From NCBI GenBank assembly GCA_023055425.1, contig JALGPY010000001.1, forward strand, positions 142,501,368 to 142,565,367: DNA of 64,000 nt, written 5' to 3'. Made by a program: the position numbers and the translations under genes. The notes under the pieces are model-generated. The model saw nothing but the letters and a program-made list of their open reading frames with translations, made no database searches and had not been told where the DNA came from. Below are positions 11,394 through 22,975 of the stretch, in pieces (position 1 is the stretch's first letter; the number at the start of each line of letters is the position of its first letter). The DNA comes from Linanthus parryae (Eukaryota; Streptophyta; Magnoliopsida; Ericales; Polemoniaceae).

Positions 11394-11512
11394 CAAGCGT
11401 CAGCCAGGCTAGTGAGTTTGCAGTTTACAATTTTGCAGGTACTCTTCTCCCCCTTTTCCTTTTCCCTTTTCCTCACAGACTGTTGGGATCTTGATGAGTT
11501 TTGTTTGTAGCG

Positions 11513-14500
11513 ATGTCTCCCAAGAAAGCTGCTGAAGTTCCAGAACTGCCTAGTGAGTTGTGGTACAAAGTCCCCTACCTCGGGGGCGATGATTTTTATG
11601 CAGCCACCGTTATGGCATCCCCTCTCCAAGCATCCCCGTTGAATGATGCCTTACAACTTGTTCCCGAACCAGTGAGGTCTGATTGGGACGTGGTTAATGA
11701 TGGGGATGTGCAGCGCCTTGGCGTGGAGGCTGGCTTGTATCGCTTCACTGACATTCTTCCACAGTCCTTCATGGAGGGTTTTGACTGGATGGAGGAGTGG
11801 ACGGAACACATCCTTTGCTATTACGCGCCAGACCTGAATCGTGCTAATATTTTTCACGCTGTTCGTGCAACAAAAGGTCTCCGTATCTGGTATGATAGTA
11901 CCATGCTCCAGGCACTATATTCCAGATGTTCCAGAAAAACCCACACTTTTCATATCTCCCATCTCGTAGTTGCTCCTACCTTGGAGGACATGGAGGTCTT
12001 GCTGAACCTCCCAAGTATGGGAATCATTGATCCCTTAGCGTCGTTGACCGACCCAGATGAGATTCCATTATTTGAAGATATGAAGGTCCTTATAGCGGAT
12101 ATGGGAAGAACTCGCTCGAAATGGATGCCCGGCGCGGCCAAACCTTGTGGAGAATTCCCACGTACATCCTCTGGTCCAAAGAACAAATGGTCAAAATGGT
12201 TGTTGATCCCTCCGTGGCTCGCGAGTGGCGGGACAAAGACCCGGAGGCGGTCATCAGTGTTGTAGGAAAAGGGTTTCATTTTACCCTTTGCGGCTATATT
12301 TGCGTGTGGTTGTCGCGTTACTTGATAGATGGGTTTCCCCATGACGGAGTCTTTATGCACGTGCTTCCGATTGCAGTGAGGTTATCACTTAGACAAAAGT
12401 TATCCCTAGGCCCACTCGTGCTGGGCTCTTTGTATCACCGCCTTGACTTGGCCGCTGTTCATGTTGAACAGTCGCGGGGAAGAGTCGACGTTTGTACCTT
12501 TGTTAATACTGCCTTTCTGTCCCTATGGGCTTTCGAGATATGGCCTGGATATGCCCCTATTCCTGTGAAGGTGGGCCTTTGGAATATTCTTAGCGTCCTC
12601 AGATCTTCCAGAGTCCTCGAGCGTGGTGCTGGTATAATACGGAGGCTCCACAGCGGACATTTGCCTTGATAGTCGACGATGTTCGCTTCTTTGCGCGTCG
12701 ACCCTATGCTAACCGTTTGAAGGGTGAGAATATAGATTTCTGGGAGGACTTATATCCGAAGCAAGATATCACTCTTTTCGCTGAGCACATAACTAAAGGT
12801 GATTGGTCTTTCAGCAGGTTTGTGAACTGGTTTCGAAGAGGATTTCTTCCCGCGCTACCTGAATACGTGCTGGATACCGAGTTTTCCGGCAATTATGAAC
12901 AAGTTACCGTGCCGTATGACCCTGTTCGCATGAGTCCCCAATTTGGGTATGACGTCGTTGCTCCTCCATTGTGGCCTGGACCCGTTGACTGGGGTTTCTA
13001 TGACAGTCTCTTGTATGGCAAGGGTGTGTCCTCCCTTCTTGCTGAGCTTCCTTTGATCCAACCCTCGCGTGAAAGGAGGGGTCGGAATACTCCGAACTGG
13101 GTATCCTTCTGGAACTTCCAGACTGGGCTCAACTTTCATGATATCCCTTCTCTTAACAGGATGCCTATATTTTCAACCAACGAATATCCTTTTGAGGCAC
13201 TCCGTAGCCGTGATGATTGTTGTTGTGGCTACTTTTCCCTGCTGGCTAAAGATCGACATTTATGCGCCCAACTAATTATTGACGAAAAGATTGAAATTGC
13301 TATGCGTAAATCCTTCATGGCCAGGGACAAGTAATCCAATTATTTTGTTCAGGTATGCTCACGCTTCTTCGTTCACTTTATGTACAAACGCGCTTGCCTT
13401 CTCCTCTTTAACTGGTATCTTGACTTTAGTGTTGTCTGAGGCGTTTTGCGTCCGGAGATAGAAGCGCGAGTTTTGCTGCTCGCATACGGGAGAAAAGAGC
13501 AGCCTTGCAAGGTTGATCCATTCTTGACAACTGTATTGAGCCAGCAATGCCTATGTCTCCCGAAGTTCAGTCGCTGGTTTCTGATGTACTGGTAGCTTTC
13601 CTGGCCTCTAATGGGAAGAGCTCTTTGACAAAGAGACTTCCTTATGAAACTCATTCCAGTGAGATACTCATGCGAGGACCGAAGCGCCCTCGCGTTGGGA
13701 CAACCGGCCAAGCAAGCTCGAGATCCTCAGCACGTAAGGGACATACCTATATTCTTGGTAACCATGCCTGTTGACTTTGTGGAGCTTTTATTCTTATTTT
13801 GTGGCAGGTGTAACTCCTCGTAAAGGGGAGGCAGAGTAGGCCGTGATGAGCAAGCGTGTTGCTGACGACAGACGTCTTGCGCGTATCGAGAAGCAAGATG
13901 AAGAGCCATTTATACTCATCTCTTCAGATGAAGAAGACATTGCACGAGACTTACGCGCTGAACGGGATGTGTCTCCTGTAAACGATGTTGCTCGTGAGGA
14001 GGGTTTTGGAGAAACCGCTCCCCCCAGGCGTGATGTGGTGTTAGGAGAACGTGCTCCTTGTGCGGGGGGAATTACAGCTAATGTTCAAAAATCTGCCTCC
14101 CAGCAGGCCCCTGCCCTCGCCGAGGGCATCGGTACGACTGAACTAAATCAGGGTGGCCACTCTTCCATGCAGAGTCTTTCCGGTTTTTCCCTTTTTCCAG
14201 GTGATTTTATTTTAGATTTGGACATTCTTTCCTCCGAGAATCCATTCGAGATATGGGGCTCGCATACCGCATCTCCTGTTGCTGTGAGGAGGGACTTGGT
14301 AATTCCTGAGGTATATTTCGCACGTGAGGCTAGAGCTGATGAGGAACTGACCGTCATAGCTAGTGCCAGCTTGCGGGCGAGATTGCCCATCGCTCCCCTT
14401 CAGCAAATTATCGAAGGAACTGGTAAGCCCAACCTTATCTTTTCTCATCATACCCTGATTTTTAAGCCCACACTTTGCCGAGTATCTTATCGCACTTTTG

Positions 14501-14989
14501 CATGTAGATATTGATCAAGCTTGCCTGGAGTGGCTTATGAAAGCTTGTGTGTCTTTCCCTGCTGCTTTTGCGCGAGTGCTAGAGCTGTCTCCAGAAGATA
14601 GAGGGAAAACATTCAAAGAGCTGGCTGCTTTCCTGGGAGAGGTGTATCAGGCTACTCTTGCAAGTACCACACCGGCTAAAGCCCAAGAGTTCCTTGCAAG
14701 CGTGCAGAAGCTTGAACAGCTTGCAGCAGGACGGTTGGACTTGAGCTTCCTCGCACAGTGGTTGACGAGAATTCATAACTCCGCCAATTTTGGGAATAAG
14801 CTTGCTAATTTTAAAAGGGAGACAGCAGCTCTTGCCGTGCGCATGGAAGAGTTCGAGCGCCAAGCCAAGGAATTAAATGAGGCAGTGAAGCATCATGAAG
14901 CCAGCAAAGCCCGTATTGCAGAGCTCGCTGCTAACTCCCTGAAGTTGTCAGCGGGATATTCTTTGCTGAAGGATTTCTTCGAAGAATGA
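11513..14989 (+). pseudogene. Antisense plant mobile domain (PMD) gene carried by the Tat element
   Basis: Runs opposite to gag-pol, between integrase and the 3' LTR. The first block (11513 to about 12115) begins MSPKKAAEVPELPSELW and includes HISHLVVAPTLEDMEVLLNL, typical of the aminotransferase-like plant mobile domain found in plant genes and transposons. Blocks at 12121-12669 (ILWSKEQMVKMV, LSRYLIDGF, LGPLVLGSLYHRLDLA) and 12666-13334 continue it after frameshifts near 12115 and 12655. Probable introns are about 13353-13540, 13734-13807 (GTAAGG...GGCAG) and 14422-14508 (GTAAGC...TGTAG). The middle part is acidic and disordered (ISSDEEDIARD). The last exon (14509-14989) is a probable coiled coil rich in A, E, K and L. 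In-frame stops near 13332 and 13837 add to the decay. Function is unknown; by family it may have been captured from a host or transposon PMD gene. Confidence 0.72.
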
Positions 14990-15504
14990 GGCTGTCTTGA
15001 CAAGAAAACATTTTTCTTGTCCTGCTTTTGCTTTGTGCCTTGTGTGGCTGTAATACTGGTAGAATGTGGACAATATGTATATGTACATCTATTGTCCATG
15101 CCTTGTATTTGCGTAAATACTAAATGCTTGACTATATGATTTTCCCTCAAGGGCAAGTGTTTTTGTGCCCCTTTGTAGGCAAACATACTATTAAGCAAAT
15201 GCTCTTTTTGCAAGTTATGGCTTGACATGGTTTTATTGGTACCGTATGAGATAGGCTTGCGGGAAACTATCACGCGCCTCCTGCTACCATATGAGTTAGT
15301 GTTGTTGCACTTCTATTTGATGAAGTGGATTTACCTTTAGGCTGCGAAGAATTTGGCCCCTCTTATAGGAAATCATGCGGGTGGGCCTCCCTTATATGGT
15401 CCCCAAATATTCCCTGTGCTGTGTTTGCACATGATTGTCGTCTAATAAGATAGACTCCTTCGCGTTAGGCTACCATTTGGGCAGGAAGCCTACTTATGTC
15501 TCTG
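14990..15504. other. Non-coding spacer between the convergent PMD gene and pol
   Basis: This is the 3' UTR of the PMD gene on the plus strand and the downstream region of pol on the minus strand. It is T-rich at the left and no coding resemblance is seen. The tandem-repeat tract begins at its right end. Confidence 0.5.
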
Positions 15505-15800
15505 CTATCCTATGAGATTGGCTTGTATTGCTATCATGGAGATAGGCTTTTGCTCTTACCATGTGAGATAGGCCTGTATTGCTATCGTATGAGATAGGAT
15601 TTTACCACTATCACGTAAGATAGACTTATATTGCTATCGTATGAGATAGGCTTTTACTGCTATCATGTGAGATAGGCTTATGTTGCTTTCTTTTGAGATA
15701 GGCTTCATTCTGCCACTATCATAGGAGATAGGCTTTGGAGTTTGCTATCGTGTGAGATAGACTTAGACTGCTATCTTATGAGATAGGCTCATGTATTGGT
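15505..15800. repeat. Minisatellite of GAGATAGGCTT units in the Tat spacer
   Basis: About ten degenerate copies of a unit near 30 bp, each with a core like TATCGTATGAGATAGGCTT, lie head to tail. Unit length and sequence vary. The tract sits in the untranslated spacer downstream of integrase. Confidence 0.85.
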
Positions 15801-15977
15801 ATTGTGGTCGGCTGGTGACCCATTAGCCAGAGAGGCAAACTGATAATTTTGACAAAAGAGCCCTCATATGGGAGGGGTATTATCAATAATTATATCCTCA
15901 TATGGGAGGATTTAAAGAGAGGATGTTGCAATCAAATAAACAGAAGGGGGTAAGGATAGTACTTTTTTAGCCATCGC
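15801..15977. other. Spacer with short CATATGGGAGG direct repeats
   Basis: The string CTCATATGGGAGG occurs twice about 33 bp apart (near 15872 and 15898). No coding sequence is seen. Confidence 0.5.
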
Positions 15978-17520
15978 ATGTTGATTGGTTATGGGGTGGT
16001 ATCAGCTCCATGGCAACGCAGAATGTTGCAATATCCACTGTCAAAGACTTCCTTTACCTTGAAGGGTCCTTCCCAATTAGCGGCAAACTTGGGGTGGGCT
16101 GCTTCGCACATGCAATGTTCGGAGGCTCGCAGCACGAGGTCACCTTCTGTAAAGTCCCTATTCTGGACCATCTTGTTGTATGCATGCGCGATCCTTTCTT
16201 TGTACTTAAGGTTTACTCATGTGGCTTTCTCGCGTTTTTCTTCCAAAAGGATCAGATCATGGTCATGCTCGTTGTTGTACAAGGCACTGAAAGCCAATCT
16301 TGCTGAGTTTACTTTGACTTCGGAGGGGACGATCGCTTCTGCTCCGTAACATAGCAGGAAAGGGGAAGTCCCAGTGGGAGTCCTAGGCGATGTTCGATAT
16401 GCCCAAAGTGCCGTTCCTAATGAATTTGCCCATTTCTTGTGATCGTCTGTGACCATCTTACTTAATATTCGCAGCAGTAATTTTGTTGGTCGCTTCGGCT
16501 AGCCCATTTCCCTTCGGGTAGTAAGGCGTGTAGCACACCTTCCTGATATTGTATTCCATTAGTTTCTCGGCTACGTGGCGATTGACGAAGGGAGTTCCAT
16601 TTTCGGAAAAAGAGTGTTGGGAATGCCAAAGCGGTGAATGATGTTTTCCTGGATGAACTTGACTACTGCCGCCGCATTTGCTGTCTTGAGTGGGATTGCT
16701 TCTACCCACTTGATGAACTGCTATGTTCCTGTAAGGATGTATTCATTCCCGCTCGAGGGGGGTCGTATTGGTCCAATGAAATCCATGGACCAAGTATGAA
16801 ATGGCCATGGGGTCCCTAGCGCATGTAGGTCAACCGCGGGAGCATGTACTAGATTTCCATGAAATTGGCATTGTTGGCACCTTCTGACCTTCGCGCGGCA
16901 GTCGGCCTCCATGGTTGGCCAGAAGTACCCCACAGTCAAGAGTTGTCGGCATAACTTCGCACCCCCTTGGTGTTCCACTTGGTGCGACATTTCCATGACT
17001 TCTTGGGCTTCTTGTCCATGCAGGCATTTGAGCAAATTTCCATTATGCCCCTTTCGCCACAGTATGTTTTCTTGGAAAATATATCTGTTGGCCTTTCTTT
17101 TGAGCTTTTCGGCTTTCTTTCTGCTGGTGGGCACAGTTCCCTCTTGAAGGTAATCGATTATTGGCTGTCTCCAATCGTCTTCTATTGCGGCAATCTCCAT
17201 GGTGTCCTTGATTAAAGCACACCTCTCGCAGTTGTTTTGTATGATGGCAGCGAAATATGACATCTGCGGCCAGTATATTCCGTACCTTTGGGCCTTCCTG
17301 TAGATGGTGATCTCGTTGTCCCCGCAAGAATTTCAATGAATCTTGTCCAGGGTTTCTTGGCCCTCTTTTTCGGTTACGCATCTCATGAGGATACCCCCAG
17401 GGCCCTTGTGATAAAGCAAACCATCGTGGATGAAAAATCCCTTGGTAGAAACCCATGTTTCCTTGCTGGTTCCGTCAGCCATCGCGTGCAGAATGGGCTG
17501 CCTCCAGTCAAATTCTTCCG
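15978..17520 (-). pseudogene. Tat integrase (frameshifted)
   Basis: Minus-strand blocks, 5' to 3'. At 16721-17263 is an H2C2 zinc domain (H...H, then CRAKVRRCQQCQFHGN) and the start of the catalytic core, WSMDFIGP. At 16458-16709 the core continues with SENGTPFVN and GNGLAEATNK. At 16217-16456 is KWANSLGTALWAYRTSPRTP. At 15989-16171 is the C-terminal DNA-binding part (FTEGDLVL, FAANWEGPFKV). The second catalytic aspartate is replaced (SENG where DNG is usual), and frameshifts separate the blocks, so this copy cannot integrate. A region resembling the zinc domain also occurs just upstream. Confidence 0.82.
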
Positions 17521-17559
17521 GAGGTCCCTCTTCACATAGGTATTTTACCAATAACGGGG

Positions 17560-18125
17560 TTGTCTTGACCTCAATTGATATCTTCGCAGGGCATTTATCT
17601 GAGCTGATTTTTGAACCTAAAGTAGCCAGTGCGTCTGCATGACGATTGTCAGATCTGGGAGTGTGCTCGTACTTGACAGACTCGAAACTCTGAGCCATCT
17701 TCTGCACAATTGACCTATATTTGAATATTTATCTCCTTCACAGCATATTCTCCCGAGATTTGTTTGACAATTAACTTTGAGTCTCCCATGATGACAAAAT
17801 TCTTGACTTCCAAGGCTCTAGCTGCAAGAAGTCCCGCGATCAGGGCCTCATATTCGGCCTCGTTGTCTGTTACCCCAAATTCCAGCTTCGTTGACATCTG
17901 GATAACCTCTTGGTCAGGCTTGATGAGTACTACTCCGATTCCTCCCCCTGATCTTATAGAAGATCCGTCAAATTGTAGCTTCCAGTACTCTTTGCTGATT
18001 GCATATATTTTGGGCCCCTCGAGCCCCTCTGGCACGGGCTCGTGCTTTTCATCCTGGAATTGTGCGAGCAGATCTGCCAACGCTTGTGATTTTATGGCCT
18101 TAGGTCGGCGTACATATGATATCAT
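17560..18125 (-). pseudogene. Second, archaeal-type RNase H of the Tat polyprotein
   Basis: The minus strand shows LQFDGSS, TDNEAEYEALIAGL and MGDSKLIVKQISGEYAV, followed after a frameshift near 17710 by RSDNRHADALATLGS. These carry the D, E, D and D of an RNase HI-like active site (RVT_3 type), distinct from the RT-linked RNase H just upstream at about 18100-18460. In the family this extra domain follows the RT-RNase H and is thought to supply the active nuclease. Confidence 0.82.
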
Positions 18126-19720
18126 ACTGGGAGATGGTCATGTACCATTTTGCAAGTCTCCCTGAGGGAGGTGAATGTCCCAGTAGATAACGTATGGGAT
18201 CGTTCTTCGTTACAACCACCACTTTGTGGGAAGAAAAGTAATGCTTTAAATTCTCAATTTCGAAAAACAAATCCAAGCAATGTCGCTCTATGCCTGTGTA
18301 TCTTGATTCTGCTGATTGGATCATGCGGGAGATGTAATACACCGGTCTTTCTTGTCCCTCAAACTCCTGGGCCAGTAGTGCTCCAATTGACCTTTCGGTT
18401 GAAGTGAGGTACAATAGCAGGGGTGCTCCCAAATGTGATGCGATCGTGACCCTCGGGGATGTTAGCAGTCTCTTTAGCTTCTCGAATGCAGCTCGATGCT
18501 CTTCTGTCCAGAGGAACATTGCGTTCTTTTTGAGCAGATTGCTAAAGCAGAAGGTCAATTCCGCGATTGCCGGTATAAAATTCCGTAAGTAAGACATCTT
18601 TCCTAGAAATGCCTTCAATGCAGTTTGGGATTGTGGTGCAGACAGATTTGTAATTGCTGATATCTTGGCGGGGTTAGGCTCGATCCCATGCCTGTGGATT
18701 ACGCAGCCTAGGAATTTACCAGAGGTTACCCCAAATTCACACTTCATAGGGTTCATGTTTAACTCGAATGCAGGACATCTGTCGAAAACCTTTATTAGAT
18801 TTTTCATGTGGTATTCTTTCTTCTTTGACTTAACCACTAGATCATCCACATTGAATTCGGCTTCTTGGTGCATCATGTCGTGAAACAGATCCATCATTGC
18901 GCGCTGGTATGTGGCTCCAGCGTGCTTCAGTCCGAAGGGCATGACCGTGTAATTGAAGACCCCTACCGGTGTTATGAACGCCGTCTTCTTCGCGTCCTCA
19001 GGGTCCATCTTGATCTGGTTATAGCCACTGAATCCGTCCATGAAGCTGAACATCTTGTGGCCTGCAGTGGAGTCAATCAAGAGATCTACGTTCGACAAAG
19101 GGAAGTCATCCTTTGGGCATAATTTGTTCAGATCTCTGAAATCTACACATATACGAAGGCTTCCATTTTTTTAACACGGGGACTATGTTTGCCAGCCAGG
19201 TGGGATGATGGTTGGGTTCTATGAATTTGGCATTTAGCAGTTTGACCATCTCCTCCCTGATCTTGACATTGATCTCAGGACGGAAGTTCCTCGCGCTCTG
19301 CTTGACTGGTTTTGAACGTGGGATGACATTCAGGCGATGCATAGTGATGCTTCGGTCCAGTCCCGGCATTTCGTCGTAATCCCATGCGAACACGTCCTTG
19401 TACTCTTTTAGTAGCTGGATTAGCTTTTGCTCTTCTGTATCGCTGAGGTCTGCACTGAAGAAGACGGGTCTTCGCTTTTCCTCATCAGGGCTGAGGAATA
19501 CCTCCTTGAGTTCCTGCTTTTGCGGCTTTGGGCGGTCTTCCATGCACTCAGGTACCTCTTTGACTTCCTCAACTAACGGGTTTCCCTCACCCATACCAGG
19601 AGCCTCTAATAGCTTGCAATTTTTCCTGGGAACACCCTCCACGTGATAGCACTTCTTTCTTTTGGAGTAGAAGCTACCCACTCGTCTGCCGTCTTCAGCA
19701 TACTCCATGACCCTCTTCAA
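18100..19720 (-). pseudogene. Tat reverse transcriptase and linked RNase H
   Basis: The block at 19106-19720 carries the RT N-terminus (DVFAWDYDEMPGLD, EEMVKLLNAKFIEP, NIVPVLKK). After a frameshift near 19100-19160, the block at 18100-19098 continues with FMDGFSGYNQIKMDP, FGLKHAGATYQRAM and VDDLVVKSKKK, then RNase H motifs such as PVYYISRMIQSAESRYTGIE. The catalytic box reads NVDD where YVDD is usual. A frameshift and substitutions make it a pseudogene. Confidence 0.85.
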
Positions 19721-19936
19721 GGTGCAGATGTTTTTGGCTGTTTTAAGGGCGTCCTTCCTCGCGGGCTGTTCTTCCTTTTATTCCTCCCGTATTACTATCG
19801 CTCCAGCTCGTGACTGATTCTGGATGTCCTCCCATGGGCAAAGGAGTTGGCCGAAACGGGGCCGGGAGCGGCCTGTCCTCCATCTCCGTGAACCATACCA
19901 CTTTAGGTAAGTGTGCCTCCTCTAGATTGAAAGGAT

Positions 19937-20359
19937 TCACCTAAGCGGGCATTGTGACCACCCTTTCTTCCATATGGCCTTCATCACCTGGTGAGCTGTT
20001 GAAGGTACAGCGTCAAAGCGGTGAATCCATGCTCGCACAATAATCATGTGGTAATTCGTTTCGGCCTCGATGACGTGGAATTTGGCGGAGCAGTTTATCT
20101 GCCCGATCTGGACTCCCAAACGGATCCAGCCTAGAGTCATTATGGAGCCACTTCCAAACCCCGTCAAGGACGAGGGATTCTTGACCATCTTATGCCTGGG
20201 AACCCCTGCCATCTCTAGGGTTCCCAAGGGGATGACGTTTACCGCAACTCCATCATCGAAGAAGGCTCTTTTGAATTCGACGTGGTTGATCGCGGCCGTT
20301 ACATATAATGGCCTTTGGTGGTTGATGTCAGCTCTTCTGTCCGATTCGTCGAACATCAT
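19937..20359 (-). pseudogene. Tat aspartic protease
   Basis: The minus-strand frame shows FFDDGVAVNVIPLGTLEMAG, corresponding to the D-x-G catalytic loop of retropepsins in the Tat form. LTGFGSGSIMTLGWIRL and YHMIIVRAWIH follow, the latter matching the family's second conserved stretch. The expected glycine before RAWIH is replaced by valine. The frame is broken on both sides. Confidence 0.75.
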
Positions 20360-20413
20360 GATTAGTCTTTGCGGTCTAAAGGCTCTGATGACTTTTCCAT
20401 TCGTGGCGACTAA

Positions 20414-21501
20414 TTATTCTCCGTACTCCTCTGCCACCGTTAACATTGCTTTTATCATCCCATGTCTGCAGCCCTCTGAAAAGTTCATCTCATCAAAGAA
20501 TCTGGTGAATTTGGTAGATCCCTTCATTCGCTTAGCGCGGGAGTCTTCGGTATCAACCCCATATTCTTCATCCTCATAGAGTTCTGCAACCACAGGGGCT
20601 GCCGCTTCCGCCACGTCTGTGATCGAGATCATGGAAACCTCTCCCCCCTTGGATTCTCATCGCAGCAGAAGGTTGCCTCGTACATCTTTAGTTGATTCTT
20701 CAACAACCAACAAGACTTCCCTTATCTGCATGTCCACCATCCACCTGAGTTTCTTGCGTTCCCTGGTTGGATGGGAGATTTTCCCTTGGCATTCGCACCA
20801 TTTCGGGTCCCGAAATTGTTCTCTCGTAGGTGAGTGTTCAAATGTCGGCAAGATTACATCTTTTCGCCATTTCTTGCAAAGGTCGATGGCGTCCCTGACC
20901 GAGATAGGCAGGGATGGCGGCTCTTGAGCTGCAGATCGCCGTTGCTTGCTGGGCGAGGATATCGTGTGCACGTTGACGTCTCGTGGTCGTTTGTAGTTGA
21001 ATCCATCGACTTTAAAGCTGGAATTCGTCGGCGCACGCTCACTAACGTGTCTCTTCTGCATTCTTTCTACCAGTGTCTCAACATTCCTGGTTCAATCAAT
21101 CAATTTCGAGAAAGTAGCCATGTTCAAGTTGATCAACATACCTTTATACTCATCGCGCATACCTTGCAGGCATTTTTCAACCAGACGGCCTTCCGAAACC
21201 TCGTCGATGCATTCCAGGGACCTGGCCCTGAATTTCTTGATGAAGGCGACGCCCACCTCGTCATACTTCTGGTACATTCGATAGAGGTGAATGGTGGTGA
21301 CCCTTTCGTCAACTTGGAAGAACTTTGTGTAGAATTTCTTCACCATTTCTTCCCATGTCTTGACAGATCCCACTTGGAGGGTTCTGTACCACTTGTATGC
21401 AACAGTTCCCAGGAACTTGGGAAACTCGCACATGAGCAACCGAGTATCATCCGCGTGTGGGCCCATCATATCCAAGAACCTCATCACGTGCTCGTGGGCA
21501 T
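20414..21501 (-). pseudogene. Tat gag, C-terminal part
   Basis: Directly left of the Athila insertion, the minus strand encodes HEHVMRFLDMMGPHADDTRL, MCEFPKFLGTVAYKWY, TWEEMVKKFYTKFF and GMRDEYKGMLINL, a Retrotrans_gag (capsid-like) domain. Further blocks at 20657-21061 (a degenerate CX2C-type knuckle, WCECQGKISHPTRERKK) and 20414-20632 complete gag. The N-terminal part is across the insertion at 48676-49231, and the reading frame is continuous once the insertion and one target duplication are discounted. Confidence 0.85.
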
Positions 21502-22959
21502 TGACACGTTCCAACTGCAAGTGTACAGCTGTCGTGTGTAGTAATAAACCGGAAATCCGGGTTGTCGAACCCAAGGGACTTTGTTTAAATTAATTATTGT
21601 TCTAAACCTTATGTGGGTACGTCGCAATTTGTGTTTTGATCTAATTCTACTAAAATAAACGCAATATTCTCAATTAACCAAGTGAAATAGTTCACGATTA
21701 ATAAAGAATGAATTTTAGGGTTTTTGTAATATAAGGGAAAAACACCGGGAATTCTCTAGGTTCACTAGGTTGAGCTAAATTTATGTTTTGACTTGTAAAA
21801 CAACCACATATATTTCACTATCAATCAAGCAATATTAAACTTACCGAATTTACCAATTAAGTTTACTATACTTTAGACCAAAACAAACCGAGTTACCAAG
21901 TCTATTCTAGCTCAAAGCATGCATTAAAACCACAATTCTACTTTAACGATCCTAGTTAACGATGTCGAGTTACCAAACATTGATTCGACTAGGTGGATTA
22001 TTCAATTTACCGACTAATTCTCACGGAGTTACCGCGTGAAAACTAATTAAGTTTATCTCTACGTTAGCTACTCGCAAAGATAATTTGATTACAAACGTAA
22101 ATAATCCATAATAATGAAAGATTACGTGAGATTAAGCTAAAACATGAATCACAATCATCAAAACTTGGTAATTAGATCAAACCCTAGCTACACCAAACGA
22201 GATTTCCCAGCAAATAACGTTTAGCTACTCATATTCATACTCAAAACGATAAGTATCATGAGTTTAAGCATAAAAATCAAGAAAAGAGAAGAGTTGAGAA
22301 TCCAAACGGATGATCCAAAGCTCCTAAGCTCTCACAATAGCTCCTTGATCTCCAAAAGATGTGTCTCACGTCAAAAACTACTCAAAAAGACGACCTAACA
22401 CACTTAAATACGTTTCTATAATGATATGACAAAGTTTCTAATAATTGCAAAAAGACCCTGGCCGTTTCTAGCTTTCTGGGCGAACTCTTCGTGCGAAGAC
22501 ACTTTCTCTTCGTGCGAAGAGATTGTCTGAAGTCTTCCTGCAAAAGTCCTCCTATTTTGAGACAGCATCATGTCACAGGAAGAGAACTGGAATTTTGGCT
22601 AAGTCTTTTCTTCGTGGGAAGAGCTTTTCTCTTCGTGGGAAGAGTTCCTGCCTTAGCTTTTTTCTGGCTTCTTTTCTTGAGTTTTCCTTGCTTTCTTTAT
22701 TTCCGAAGCTCGTTTCTTCACCACCTTTGATCCTCGCGTCCTATTTCCTGCCAACCACAACACGAAACACGAACCCGCGATCATATCACAATAAAAGCAA
22801 CAAAATATACGAGAAACGCCCGGATTTAACGATTAACGCTCAAAAACTCAATTTTCACAATTTTAGCACAAAACGCTCAAAGACGATTAATTTCTCCATG
22901 ATAAGCACGCAAAACATAGCAAAAATAAGGAATAATATAACTCCAAAACGGAGTTATCA
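21502..22959 (-). repeat. 3' LTR of Athila A
   Basis: Starts TGACACGTTCC and ends GGAGTTATCA on the plus strand. It contains CTTCGTGCGAAG-type palindromes at 22486-22521, weaker GGGAAG variants near 22600-22645, and a terminal hairpin at 22937-22957. Confidence 0.93.
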
Positions 22960-22975
22960 ACTACCCCCACACTAC
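22960..22975 (-). promoter_or_regulatory. Polypurine tract of Athila A
   Basis: Minus-strand GTAGTGTGGGGGTAGT abuts the 3' LTR. The same sequence abuts the 3' LTR of Athila B at 63671-63686. Confidence 0.85.

Noticed and set aside
12666..13334. Treating each PMD block as a separate gene
   Set aside because: The blocks are collinear parts of one protein family, interrupted by frameshifts and probable introns.
15505..15800. CRISPR-like array
   Set aside because: Units are degenerate and contiguous without unique spacers, in plant DNA within a retrotransposon.
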